A stretch of 64,000 nt of DNA from Mantamonas sphyraenae (lineage: Eukaryota > CRuMs > Mantamonadidae): the NCBI GenBank assembly GCA_026936335.1, contig JAPMXV010000072.1:124001-188000 (forward strand), written 5' to 3'. Of the stretch, positions 1-11,352 are shown piece by piece. Made by a program: the position numbers and the translations under genes. How positions within the stretch are numbered: position 1 is the stretch's first letter; each line of letters starts with the position of its first letter. Below the pieces are notes generated by a model. The model searched no databases and had not been told where the DNA came from. It worked only from the letters and a program-made list of their open reading frames with translations.

Positions 1-601
1 GTCAAACAGCTGTTCAGCCCCCCGCCACCCCCGTGTGCCAAGGATCCACACCCAGGCGCGTGCATATGCCACGTCCGATGTCCATGTGTGTATATTTCGT
101 CGTACAACCCTTCCTTTGTCAGTGTTTGTCCTTCCCCGTGCCCTGAAGTTTGTCCCCCCGCCTCATGCTGCTGCTGCTGCCCTCTCCCCCTTCCGTCGCT
201 CCGTCTCCCGCCTGGCACCATGCCATGCCCCACGCCAAACTTACGTCGTGATGCAACGACTTCTGCTTCATGTTGCTGGTGCTCTCTGCCACGCTGGTGG
301 ATCCCTCGGAGCTGGCCATGATGGACACGCGCGAAAACAACCGCACGCTTCCGCAGGCCACGGCCGTCTCGCTCAGCGCTCCCAGCCCGCTCACCACGCT
401 GCTGTTGCTGCTCCTCAGACTTGCCACTGTGCTGCTGCTGCTGCTGCTGCTGCTCTTGCTCACCACACCCACTGTCTTGCTCAGCACACGGCTGCTCTTG
501 CGCACACGCCCAAACATTTCGACTTTGGCAGGACTTGGCTCCGCGCTCGCGCCGCTCGCGACGCCACCGAAACCCACAGCCCTTGTTTCCTTCGACGACA
601 T
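1..601 (-). CDS. 5' part of a Ser-rich gene of unknown function (runs off the left edge)
   Basis: The first exon reads from ATG at 601 down to 245 (119 codons) and stops at a strong donor, gtaagt, at codon phase 0. The remaining bases to the window edge look like intron; a possible acceptor, aacag, lies about ten bases from the edge. The peptide is Ser/Val/Ala-rich with a nine-Ser run and basic patches, and matches no family I recognise. The start is head to head with the next gene, 46 bp apart, as for many pairs here. A plus-strand reading with a Leu run covers the same bases but has no splice logic. Exon 1 is moderately supported; the function is unknown. Confidence 0.45.
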
Positions 602-647
602 GTTTGTTCGCCGTGCCAACCGTGCTCAAGGCCACACCCGTCGCGCC

Positions 648-2156
648 ATGTCCACTGCCGCCTCGTTCCCTCAAAGCCGCGAGGGTAACGAGTACGAGCT
701 CAACTGGAGCCTGGGTATGTCGAGTCCATCAGCCCCAGCCCCACCCCTTGCCTCCCCCGGTTTCCTTGCCCTGCTTTCCATGATGCCCCTCCCTCCATCC
801 CACCGGCTTCCCCATCCCGCTGTCCATCCCTATCCACCCGTTGTTGGACAGTGCCTCTTGTCTTCCACCATCCCTGGGCCGTGTGCAAAATGCGCTGCGC
901 TGACCCTCCGTTTGCCCGCCTCATCCCACCCGACCCCCCCCCCCCCACACAGCTGCAAACGGCGTCCCTCCCACAAACTCTGCCTACCGTAACCTGTACA
1001 CACCCATTGCCGATGGGCCTGCTGCCAAGGGTAGGTTGCATGCGGTGGTCTCTGGCCCCGTGTGCCTCACCAAGCATGTTTGTTTCCCTCCGACCCGTTT
1101 CCACTCCCCACCGCTCGCTCACACTCGTCTGCGGTTGTGTACCCCATGTGCCACCGTGTATGGTCCATGTGCCCCTCCCCCATCCCCTCCCCCCTCACCT
1201 CCCTCTTTCCTGCAGAGAACACTGCGTTCATCGACTCGTACTCGCTGGGCACGTCGCTGCTCCTGAACAAAGTGGCCGACCAGATTTCCGCCTCGGAGAC
1301 GGTGTATGCCGTCGATGGCCAGGCTGCAGGCGGTGCCGTGGCCCTGCGTTGCGTCACCAACTCACCTCGTGTGTCCAACTTTGCCTCGCTGCTGCTGGCA
1401 CCCAGCACCGACCCGGTCACCGCCTACACCCCCGACTCGGTCGCCTACGTCGCCGCCGCCGCCGCTGCTGATGCTTCAAACTCCTCCTCCTCCAAGCACG
1501 CTGGCGTCACTGCTTCTTTGTACAACGGCCTGGCTGCCCTCTCGGGCTCCTCGGGCTCCGCAGCAGTGAGGGATGTGCTTGCCGCCGCCGCCCGCGCTGC
1601 CGTCAGCGACAAGCTGGCTGCCCTGACCCTCAAGTGTGACGCCGTGGCCACTTCCAAAGGCCTCTCCTTGGTGTTTGCACCCCAGGATCTGACTGTCCAG
1701 GCGGCCGTGCTGGCCAACCAGAAGCTGGCCGCCGCCCACCATCTTGCCTGGAGCAACAGCGCCGTGACGCCCATGTGGAACGCTAGCAGCTCCCTCGTGG
1801 CCGCTGGCGAGCAGGGCTACCGTGAAACGGCCCAGGATGGAAAGCAACATGTGCTCACCACTCCCTTCACCTCAGACTCGGCTGCCCTGGGTGCCCCTGT
1901 CAACCTCGTCTTTTTGGTCGATGACGCCGACGCAAACGCCCCCGCAGTGACCACTCTCGACCAGGCCGCTGCCACCGACTTTTACCAAAGCGAGCGTCTT
2001 GACTCGGTCATGAGCCCGCTGTTCCATCTCAACCGTGCGGGTCGTACCCAGCTTGTCGACCTCGTCAACGCTGCCGGCGCAAAGACCACGCTCATCAATG
2101 TCAATGCCTCACAGGTCAGCAAGGCTCTGCCCAAGGCGGTTGCCAGCGCCCTCTAA
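648..2156 (+). CDS. Degenerate ATP-type PEP carboxykinase-like protein
   Basis: Three exons (648-714, 953-1030, 1216-2156) join in phase to give 361 residues. Four blocks resemble, in order, conserved blocks of ATP-dependent phosphoenolpyruvate carboxykinase: PTNSAYRNLY near the N-terminus, VYAVDGQAAGG (family FVVDAFAG), VNLVFLVDDAD (family VIFLTADAFG) and LFHLNRAG...TTLINVN (family FLxLHP...YLVNTG). The central region that should carry the P-loop (GLSGTGKTT) and metal ligands lacks them and is Ala/Ser-rich. The protein also ends where the family's C-terminal lobe would continue; normal length is about 530. If the homology is right, this is a catalytically dead relative. The assignment rests on weak block similarity, so an unrelated origin remains possible. 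Confidence 0.45.
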
Positions 2157-2274
2157 GTGTTTCCCCTCTGGTCATCTGACCGACATCTCAACTGCACATC
2201 CTGATCACCAACATCAACTCCAAGAACAAATCTCAACTCCACACTGCAAGCAATTGCACCACCTTCCATTTCCT

Positions 2275-4326
2275 TCATCGTCCTCCCCTGCCAAGCACAC
2301 GCCTCTCAAACAGGTAAGCAAACCTTTCCCGTGCGCTCTTTTGCTTCTTGCTGTTGCGTGTTCCGCTTCCTCCCTTGCGCTTCTTCCTGCGGAACGGCAC
2401 TCCGGCCACTCTGCCTGCCTCTCCTGCCGCATCTGCTGTTGCCGCCTGCGTGCCCTCGGATTGCATTTGCGGTGTCGCCGTGGTCATTGTCGACGTCATT
2501 GCCGTCGATGTCGTTGTGTTTGTCGTCCGCCTGCGGTCGACCTGCCCGCGGTTCACCTCCTGCTCCTCAGCGATGGCCTTGGCTTGCCATTTGCGCTGTC
2601 GCTGCTTGGGATGGGCCAAGCCAGCCAGCAGACCTGCCGATGCCACCAGCTGTGTCTCACGCACTTCTCCCCACTCCTCCGTGTGTACGGGCGTCACGCG
2701 CTCAAACTGTTCGCTGACCCGCCTGCGCTTCGTGCCAGGCGGTTGCGGTTCGTCCAGCTCTGCGTGTGGCGTGTCCACGTCCAACAAATCCAGCGTCTCT
2801 TCGTCGTCGCTCTCGTCTGCACGCTCCCGCTTGAATCCCTGCTGCGGTTCCGGCACCGTGCGACTCACGTGCAGATCCATGCCGCGCGTGCTGATAATCG
2901 ACTCGTCCGGTTGACGTCCCGTGTCACGGCTGTGGTTCGTTGTGTCATTGGAGAAGGGTTGTGGGCCTCCACCAGCCCCGTGGTGCCGCGTGCGTGTGGT
3001 CACAATGTGCTGCAGCGCATTGTTTCGATGCAACACGTGCATCAATTCCTTCCCGTGTGCAGGTAGCTCCAGGTCAAGGTTGTCCTGCAGCAGCCATCCG
3101 CCTCCCTTGCTGCTCTGCTCGGGCGATGCACGCGACCCATCGTCCTCGGTCAGCACAAAGTCGTCGCCCACCAAAATGTCGCCACCCCTGTTGGTGCTGA
3201 AGATGTGTGCGTTTACACGCCTGTGTGTCCCCGTGCCTGCGTCATCCTCATCGTCCACGTCTGCCTCCTCCACGTCTTTGTCATCCCTGTCCGCCCCCAA
3301 CGTCGTCCCCGTTGTCGTTCCTGCCCCATTCTCTCGTCGCTTCTCCTGCCCGCGCATGGCCAGCTCCTCCTGCATCACCTGCTCCCACGCCAGCGCCATT
3401 TCGTTGCCTTCTATAATGCCCAGTTCAAGCAACGTCGAGCTGCTGTTCATCCGCCTCCTGCGTCCTCCCTGCAGACCAAGCAACTCGTCCTCTTCCTCCG
3501 CCTCCATCACCTCCTCCGGACGCAGGGCGTTGGGCAGACTCAGCGAGCGTGCAAACATGTTGATGAGGCCGCCTTCAATGTCCGACACCGCCGACGACGA
3601 GCCTGGCGTGCTCTCCAGAGGCGCCGTTGCCGTCGTAGTCGTTGTGCTCGTCGTAACGGAACTGTATGGGCTGCCGTGTGGCTCTCTATACTCACCGTAC
3701 CATCCGTGTGGCACATTTCCGTTGCCAACCATCCCATGCCCATCCGAATCCTGTGCGTACATCGCAAACGGCTCGCTGTGCTGCCGCACCAAACGCACAT
3801 CGTCCCACCCGCTCCCATACCCTCCCAGAAGCTGTTCGTCGCTACGCGATAGATCCAAATACTGTGTACGCAGTGCCACCTCCTCGTCCGTCCCGTTGGT
3901 CAAATCGTCCGAGCCTGCACGCACGGGCCACGCGTCCCAAGAATTGGCACGAATTCGTGCGTTGCTCCCGGAAAAAGAAACCCCCCCCGTGTTCAGCCCG
4001 TCCAGATCCTCCAGGCTCTGTGCAGGTGGCAACGTGAATGGCTCGCCTCCCATACCGCTGCCCCCAACCGTCTCGATGTCCAGCGGGTCATCGTTGTCCA
4101 GTCCCAGGCTGCCTTCCAAATCCAGCAGTGTCTCTCGCCCGCCCCGGCTTTCCTCGATGTCCAGGGCGTCACCAGATAGGGCGGACAGCTGCGACGTCAT
4201 GTCCAACAGCTCATCTTCCATGTCCAGCTCCAGCCCAGTGTGTCCTCGTCTCCCCGCACCGTTCGATGCAGCCAGTTTGCGCCCCTGCTCCATCCGCGTT
4301 TGCGTTTCCTTTCCGTTGATGCTCAC
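2275..4326 (-). CDS. Disordered acidic/basic nuclear protein, unknown
   Basis: This is a single-exon reading frame of 683 residues. It begins with a Leu/Asp/Glu-rich segment and has Thr and Asp/Glu runs in the middle. Two basic clusters, TKRRRVSEQ at about residue 550 and FRRKKRKGG near the C-terminus, look like nuclear localisation signals. No folded domain is recognised. The composition (acidic patches, SP and polar runs) resembles transcription or RNA-processing regulators, but that is only inference. Its stop is tail to tail with the preceding plus-strand gene, 118 bp away. The start at 4326 is the first ATG of the frame. Confidence 0.6.
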   Translation of the reverse strand: MSINGKETQTRMEQGRKLAASNGAGRRGHTGLELDMEDELLDMTSQLSALSGDALDIEESRGGRETLLDLEGSLGLDNDDPLDIETVGGSGMGGEPFTLPPAQSLEDLDGLNTGGVSFSGSNARIRANSWDAWPVRAGSDDLTNGTDEEVALRTQYLDLSRSDEQLLGGYGSGWDDVRLVRQHSEPFAMYAQDSDGHGMVGNGNVPHGWYGEYREPHGSPYSSVTTSTTTTTATAPLESTPGSSSAVSDIEGGLINMFARSLSLPNALRPEEVMEAEEEDELLGLQGGRRRRMNSSSTLLELGIIEGNEMALAWEQVMQEELAMRGQEKRRENGAGTTTGTTLGADRDDKDVEEADVDDEDDAGTGTHRRVNAHIFSTNRGGDILVGDDFVLTEDDGSRASPEQSSKGGGWLLQDNLDLELPAHGKELMHVLHRNNALQHIVTTRTRHHGAGGGPQPFSNDTTNHSRDTGRQPDESIISTRGMDLHVSRTVPEPQQGFKRERADESDDEETLDLLDVDTPHAELDEPQPPGTKRRRVSEQFERVTPVHTEEWGEVRETQLVASAGLLAGLAHPKQRQRKWQAKAIAEEQEVNRGQVDRRRTTNTTTSTAMTSTMTTATPQMQSEGTQAATADAAGEAGRVAGVPFRRKKRKGGSGTRNSKKQKSARERFAYLFERRVLGRGGR

Positions 4327-4452
4327 TCAATCAACACACACTCACACACTCAAGAGGGAGACACAAAGACAAAGAGGGTGCACGGGAACGAAAAGGACGG
4401 GGTCAAAGAGTTGGTTTTGTGGCCGCACAGACTCCCCGAACAAGCCGCAATT

Positions 4453-6509
4453 TCAATCCCACGCCTGGCGACATTGCACAGAGTACAGCTTTCCGTCTCC
4501 TTCGACTTCAATGCGAAAGTAGACAACCATGGCGTGGTGCGGAAGGATGAGACGTGTGCGAGGTCGCCATGTGGCGACGGCATCCTCGTAGTTGCCCCAG
4601 AGTGTGTCGCACCGCTGGCCATGGTGGCCAATGGGCTCGCCCTGGTGGTCGAGGGCAGTCAACCACACTGAGCCCAGCGTGGACGTATGGTAGTTCACCA
4701 CTATCTCCGAGTTGTTGCGACACCACATCGGCCGCGTTATGGCTTCGTTCGTGTACACCCCGGGGATCTTGATGTACTGCTTGTAGTCCACAAACCCACC
4801 CACCTTGGAATACATGTCGGCGGACATGGGAAACGTGGCCTGCACCCATCCGTTCCGTCTCACCTCGTGCCTTTGCAATCGCAACACTCCGGCTTCGCTC
4901 ACGATGGCTTCCACCATGCTCGTGCGCATGCCATGCTCGCTCACATGCCACGCCAAACCATTGTACAGCCCTCCACCTTCGTCGGCATCCTCCACACCTG
5001 TTGTCCCGTCCAAGTAGCGGTCGCGCGACACCCGATGCCACTCAATCCCGTCCGACGACACAATCAGCGTGCGGTCGGTGTTCCACGGCAAGCGGATTCC
5101 GTGGTACACCAGCCTCACGCTGCGTTCCACCACCGCCACAATCAACGTCCCTGCGTCGTCGCTGATGTGCAAGTGCACACGATGCACAACCTCCTCCACA
5201 CCGTCCAACGCCCGCGGTTCCAGCGACAACCCAGTGCCCTGTGCATGCACTCGCCATGTTTTCAGATCCTTGCTGGCCAGCAGCTTCCACCCTTGGCACT
5301 TTCCTTCCTGCCATGCGCTTCCCTCACGCGTCACTGACAGCAGCCATTGCTGCTGGCCCACATGCCACACTGGCCCGGACACATACAATGGCGCCTGTGT
5401 ACCCACTCCATCGTCCATCTCCATCAAACTGGCGCTGATGTGTTCGCGTGCATCCGATGACGACACGCTGTCCCACTCCAGTCCTGCTGCATCTCGGCTT
5501 TCCACGAGCCTCAGTCCGTCTTCTGCCGACCCCACTGCCCGTGTGTACGATTGTGTGTGTGTGTGTGTGTTGTGCTCTTGTGTGTCAGCCATCCCATCCC
5601 ATTCCATGTGCGTCCACTCTTACCGTCCCCTTTCGCCTTACCCAGGGCTTGCACCGTGTGGTGTTCTTTGTGCGGCCGTCCGTGCGCCTTTGCCCGCTCC
5701 CGAGCCAGCATGGAGGGCTGGGGAACAACAGCAAAGACTTCCACTGCGTCATGAAACACCATTCCTGCGGATTGAGTGTACGATGAGCCCGTGTCGGTGC
5801 TGATCAGTGCGCACACGCCGCAGCCGCTGCCCTCCTCGCCTGTTTCGCACCCGTAGTACGTCACAGTGTGGTTCAGTGACGTCTGCACCACGCTCAACTG
5901 TCGACGCATACTGACCCGGTCCTGTTTGCACACATGCGGTGCCTCATCCACTTTCAGCGGCACCTCCTCTGGGTCCGGTGTCAGCGCTTCCATTCGCACA
6001 TCCATCACCTTGTGACCCAGAACCCCCGGCATGGCCATTGGCTGCACCTGCTCCGCTGCCTCCCACTCTGCCTCTGACTCAGGTGCCCCTGCGTCCACCA
6101 GTGCCTTGGCTTCCCTCTCCAGCGTGTTCTTGTCCACCTGTAGCCTGTGCAACTCGAGCAGCGCTTTCCGCCGCGCTTCCCACGCCGCGCTGCCTTCCCG
6201 GTACGTTTCAATCCGCCCATACTCCTTGCGAATTTCCAATTCGCTCGGTTGCGTCTGCATCACAAACGTCGACTCTCCACGCATCATGTACCGTGGCTCC
6301 TCTAGGCTCAGCGACAGGAGCTCTCGTTTGGCCGTCGGCACCACCACGCTCCACCGCCCGTCCCGCGTCACAGGCTCCGTACCACGTGGTCCACGCACGT
6401 AGCTCCTTGCTCTCGCGTCCGCATCGTGCATGGTCAACGTCACGCCGACAATCATCACGGCACTCAGGCCTATCAGGCCCACCAGAATCCAACCCAAACG
6501 CGCCGCCAT
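4453..6509 (-). CDS. Type II membrane protein with a glycosidase-like beta-propeller domain
   Basis: Exon 1 (6509-5642) and exon 2 (5534-4453) join in phase across a 107-nt intron (gtaagg...gggcag) to give 649 residues. The N-terminus is a short cytosolic stub followed by a hydrophobic anchor (residues about 6-26, GWILVGLIGLSAVMIVGVTL). A charged, helical stalk follows to about residue 170. The C-terminal half has repeated short beta-type blocks such as LLASKDLKTWRV and LIVSSDGIEWHRV, with Ser/Asp-x-Asp-Gly-x-x-Trp turns like those of five-bladed GH32/43/68-type propellers or sialidase-like folds. I cannot place it in a named family or identify catalytic acids, so substrate and activity are unknown. 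It probably faces the Golgi lumen or the outside. Confidence 0.6.
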
Positions 6510-6616
6510 CTCCTGTCAAAAAAACAAATCCAATTCCAGTTGCCATGGACAGCGCACATCACCTGTATTGGGTGCACAGTGGCCTCAATTGCTCAATTGG
6601 CCTCCAACTCTCCTCT

Positions 6617-9600
6617 TCATCGTCGTCGTCGCTTGCGCCTGCGCGTTTGCACCGGCTCGTCTTCATCGTCCTCGTCGTCGTCCTCGCCTCCGTTCCACTC
6701 GCTGTCATCCTCACTGTCCAGCGCTGCCAACGCACGCGATCGCTTCCCCTGCCGTGTGCCTCGCCCTCCACTCTTCCCGCCCGACTTGCGTGCACTTCCA
6801 CTTTTCCGCGTGTCCTTGCGCGTTCGTCCACGTGACCGACGTGATCGCGGCGACTGAAACGCATCGTCGTCGTCATCGTCGTCGTCGTCGTCGTCGCCCT
6901 CATCATCATCATCGTCGTCCTCCTCCTCGTCGTCGTCGTCCTCCTCCTCTTCATCCCCATCCTCATCTTCCTCCTCGTCCTCCTCCAGACTCAGTTTGCG
7001 CTTCAGACCACGACTTCTGCTGTTGCTGCTGCTGTCGTTCTCCTGCTGTTCATCGGTCGACACGTGCACCACCGACGCGTTGCTGGTTTCTTCGGGCATG
7101 CGGCTCAGTTCCTCCACGTCAATGTTCAACTCCTCCTGGTCCTTGTCCAGCGACCAGCTCGAATCCTTGATCTCCCCGTTGCTTGGGGTCGGTTGCACAA
7201 GCACCGTGTCCACAAACTGGCCCTCTTCTTCCTTCTGCGCATGTGCTTCCTCCACCTCCACTCCCGCCTCACCGCCCAGCGCATCCACAACCCGTCGTTT
7301 GCCCTCATACTTGCGCCGCAGCTTCTTACGCAGTGCCGACGCCGCCTTGCTCATTTCCTCCACCTCACCCAGGTCAAACTCGTCAAACACGCCCTCAAAC
7401 TCCTGCCTCAGCAGCTTCAGGTCGTCCTCGTCCAGCGTACCCACTTCCTCGTCGTACTGGTCCGCCTCGTCCCAGTCCAGCGTCACCTGACGGAACACAT
7501 TCAACAGACGCGATGCCACCCCGCGCAGCTTGCTCTCGTTTGCCACCTCGGTGCGCACGTACTCGTCCAACTGTGAGTAATCCACGTCGTACACCAGTTC
7601 CAACGCACGTGCCATGGCGTGTGCCGGTTTCTCTCGCGTCGTGCGTCGGTGCGTGTCGATCAGGATGCGCATGGTGCGTGCAAACTCGTGCACCTTGTCG
7701 GCCACCACATCCGTCAGCACGTCCATGCACGACTTGTCCACCTCACCCACACCCTGCATCAGCAGCGCACGCGTGACTCCTTTGCTCAACACCTTGTGCA
7801 TCACACGGTCGTCCGCATACACACCCGCAGGCAACGACTGCCCTGCTCTCCATCGTGGCAACTCGTGTTGGTGCACAATGCGCACCCCAGCACGCATTTC
7901 TGCCTCTTCTTCGGGCGTCGGCGCCACATTGTCGCCTCCTGTCCCTCCTCGTCCGCTCCCGGACGCCCCTTCCGTCTCCATCCCGTTCTCTTCAATCTCC
8001 ACCGTTTGCTCGTTGCCAAAGTCTGTCACGTTCTTGCTGCCATACGTTTGCACACGCTCGCACTCGGCCACAATCCTCGCGTGCAGCACACGGATCTGTA
8101 CGTGCGGCACCTTTTCCCTGCCTCCATGGCCGCCGTCGCCACTGACATCGCCACCCACACTCACTCCACCTTCACCTGTGCCTGTTCCACCTCCGACGAG
8201 CCCACTGCCGCTGCTGCTCGCGGGGTTGAACTGTCGATGCACACGAGGCACGTTGGTCAGCACGGGCACACTCGACGTGCGGTGCGCGTACTCCGGGAAG
8301 AAGTTGAAGCTGTTTGCGTTGTGTACGTTGGCCAGGTAGGCGCTCATGTCCTCCTGGCGACGCACCAGCGCCTCTCGCTCGTCAAGCGGCGTGTTTGCTT
8401 GCTTGTAGCGCGTGTTCAGACTGCGCATGCGTTGTTTGATCGTCAGCTCACGCCAGTTCTTCACCTGAACGTCTGCATACACCTTGCCCAGCTCTTCGTG
8501 CACCTCTGGCTCGGCCTCCTCCAGAGCTCGGATCTTGTGGTACATCACACCCACAGGGATCGTCTTGGCCCCCTCTGGCACCTCTCCTTCCTCCTCCTCC
8601 TCCTCGTTGTTCCCACTGCTGCTGCTCTTGCTACTGCCGCTTTTCTTCTTGCGTCCCCTCCCGCCTTTGCTTCGTCCTCCGCCTCCGCCGCTGCTCTTCA
8701 GGCTCGGCGTCGCCCTGCGAATGGCCTCCTGCTGCGCCAGCAACAGTTTGCGCAGACGAGTCTTTGGATCCTGGCCCTGCTCCGTGGTGGCCACCACGCG
8801 ATACTCTTCCAGGTCTTCTGTGTCATGTTCCAGCGAGTAGTACATGTCGTTCAGGCGCACGTCTGTGGCCCACGGCGACGCATTGCTTGGGTGCACCTTG
8901 TTCTCCTGCTGCACCTCTGTACCACTCACTGCCTCGGCCATTTCCTCCACATTCTTCTCCTCTGTCCCGTCCTCGTCCACATCCACCTCCTTGCTCGGCT
9001 GAAGCTTCCTGAGCATCTCTGCGTCGTGTGCTGCCGCAATCAGCTGCCCTGTCAGCAACGATCGCACTCGGTACTGCAGCAACGGACTCGTAACTGTGTG
9101 TTGCAGCAGTTCCATGTCCACGTCGTCCATGGAGATGCCGCTGCGAAAAGTGCATCACAAGGTCAGTTCCTTTCGCCCCTCCTTGCGTCCAACACACACC
9201 TGCACATGGTCCAAACGGCCTGGATGATCCATGCACACCTCATTTCCTATCCGGCCAATGGCGTGTGTCTGTCCACAACACACGCAATACAGGTGCATAC
9301 GCGGAGTGACACGCAATGTGACCCACTCCACGGCCCTCCTGTGCCAGTGCCAGTGCCATCAGGGACACCCTGCCAACAGGTGGACACGCGACACACTCAA
9401 CATGCACGGACAAACACGGTGCAGCTGCTTTGCTGCTGCTTGGGGTCACACGGGACTTGCTGACTCCAAAAAATGCGCGGGAAGAAAACACATCACCCAC
9501 CTGACGCTGGCTTCCTTCTTGGCCGCCGCCTGGCCCTTGGCGTCCTTCTTGCGCGTGGTCGTAAAGGCGTTGATGTCGAATGGGTGCATCTGCACCTCGT

Positions 9601-9956
9601 CTGCAGCCACGCCATTGGGGAGCACTTCCTTCAGCAGCACACGCAGCAGGCTGGATCCGAGGATCGGAAGCGAGGGGGTGTCAGTACAGCCTCCCCCGGC
9701 CCACGCGGCCCCTCACAAAGCCAATTGGTCTTTGCACGTGCCCCACCCAAACTCACCTGCGCTCCTTCCACCACGCATCAAACTTGGCCCCGCCCATAAA
9801 TGCCTTCCAGTGGCCAAACGAGGTCAGTGCTTGCTGAACGGCGGCATACTCGTCGGCATACAGGCGCAGACGCCAGAAATCCTGCTCGTCCAACGCCACG
9901 GCCGTCTTGTACAGGGTCGCCATGTCGGGCGAGTGTAGCACGTCCACAGTGGTCAT
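6617..9956 (-). CDS. SPT7-like (SAGA) histone-fold protein with long acidic tail
   Basis: Three exons (9956-9757, 9650-9501, 9140-6617) join in phase, giving 957 residues. The middle contains a segment around SCMDVLTDVVADKVHEF followed by a second amphipathic helix. This fits the Bromo-TP/histone-fold pattern of SPT7, STAF65-gamma or TAF proteins, which pair with a partner histone fold in SAGA or TFIID. Helical charged stretches surround it. The C-terminus is an Asp/Glu run of tens of residues followed by Arg/Lys/Ser-rich and RRRKRRRR sequence, typical of chromatin proteins. A bromodomain is not evident. The start is chosen because MTTVDVLHSP opens a conserved-looking helical N-terminus and lies 71 bp from the divergent C2-PH gene. 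Family placement is tentative. Confidence 0.5.
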
Positions 9957-10027
9957 TGTGTGCACTTGGTTTGGCGCTGTCGGCGCCACCTGAAAAGCAC
10001 TCCGCACCCCCTGCACAGCACGCACAC

Positions 10028-11256
10028 ATGTCTGAACGCGAGAACCTCATTTCCGACAACCCTGAGCTGGAAGAGCTTGTGAAGCTGCAGGACACCAAGA
10101 TTGGCGTCGTGCGTGGCTCCAGCCTGCTCACCGTCACCATTGTCAGCGGCAGCGACCTCATTCCTGCCGACAAGAACGGTTTGGCCGACCCCTACGTCCT
10201 GGTTTCCATGCCCGGTCTTACTGGCGGCATCAAGAGCGACCGCAAGGACAAGACCCTCAACCCAGAGTTTGATGCCACCTTCCACTTGTACGTGTCAACA
10301 CCCAGCGTGCCGATGCTTTTTGAGGCCGCTTGGCTCCTTCCCTCTTTTTTGCAGACACTCCTGCCTGCCCCCACGCTCCACTCGCCTTAGCATGGGCCCG
10401 TGCACCCCTGTCCCAGGGATCTTTGTGGCTGCAACTATGAGCTGTGGATGGTCCCACACGTTGTGCACCTGCGTGGGCGTCGCTTGCGTGGCGTTTATGT
10501 TGCAAGGCCACGAGATTCCTTGACGGGCGCCGAGTTTGGCAATTTGGGTGCAACGGAAACCTGCCTTGATTTCGCCCACAGTCCACTGACACGCAACACT
10601 CGGATGCGTGGCACACACATACACACCACAGCAACTACAACCGCCGCTTTGCCGATGGCGACAAGATCAAGTTTGAGGTGTGGGACTACGACAAGATGAC
10701 TAAGGACGACTTTATGGGCGTGGCCTCGCTGTCGCTGAGCAAGTTGTCTGCAGAGCCGCTGGAGGTGGACCTGTCGCTGGAGGGCCGTGAAGGCAAGAAC
10801 GACAAGGTCACGGGTAGCATCAAGGTGGTTGCAACGATGGTGGAGGGCGACGATCTCAAGGACGCCGTGGAGGGTCTGGACCCGATCGTGGTGGCCTGGG
10901 AGAAGGAGGCGTACGTGAACCCGAGCTACGTCAACATCTTTGGCGCCAGCCATGATGGCTACCTGTATAAGCAGCCGACCAACTCGCAGTTGGACAGCGG
11001 GAAGAAGTGGGAGAAGCGGTACATGGCCATCAACGGCAAGATCCTGTACTACTTTGCCGACCAGACACAGCACGACACCAAGGGCTTTGTTCAGATCCAC
11101 GAGGATTCGGTCAGGATCGACGACGTCGACGACCACAGCGACCGTGGCAACTGCATCTACATCTTCACCGACTTTGTCACTCTCAACCTCAGCGCAGACT
11201 CGGCCGAGGACAAGCAGGCCTGGATCAGCGCCCTGAAGGCAGAGAACAAGAAGTGA
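10028..11256 (+). CDS. C2-PH domain protein (phospholipid-binding signalling adaptor)
   Basis: Two exons (10028-10287 and 10632-11256) join in phase over a 344-nt intron, giving 294 residues. Residues about 25-155 form a C2 domain: LLTVTIVSGSDL, the Ca-binding loop D-x-N-G-L-A-D-P-Y, then FEVWDYDKMTKDDFMG with the second set of loop Asp residues. The Asp ligands are retained, so calcium-dependent membrane binding is likely. Residues about 185-290 form a PH domain: GYLYKQ, KKWEKRYMAINGKILYYF, and the C-terminal helix with the invariant Trp in KQAWISAL. C2-PH pairs occur in cytosolic membrane-recruited adaptors. No catalytic domain follows, so an adaptor role is inferred. Confidence 0.88.
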
Positions 11257-11352
11257 ATGGCGGATGAGCGCACACGCAGTGAATGAAACCGTTGTTGTTC
11301 CAAAAAAACCGGTGTTGCGGTTGCGTTTCGTCCCCTCTGTTCTCCCAAGCCA

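Noticed and set aside
270-992. Plus-strand 240-residue frame with a long Leu run resembling a membrane protein
   Set aside because: The Leu run is the antisense of Ser codons in the left-edge gene and the frame runs into an intron; the real start of the plus gene is at 648.
2921-4522. 533-residue plus-strand Ser/Pro frame
   Set aside because: Antisense of the acidic nuclear protein; Ser/Pro richness mirrors Glu/Gly/Arg codons of the sense strand.
5551-5580. GT microsatellite at the intron 3' side of the propeller gene as a Z-DNA or regulatory element
   Set aside because: It lies just upstream of the acceptor on the coding strand as CA repeats, as in many introns here; no evidence for a separate function.
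7619-9463. 614-residue plus-strand frame across the SPT7-like gene
   Set aside because: His/Leu/Val-rich antisense product with no domain; the minus strand gives three in-phase exons with a histone-fold segment.
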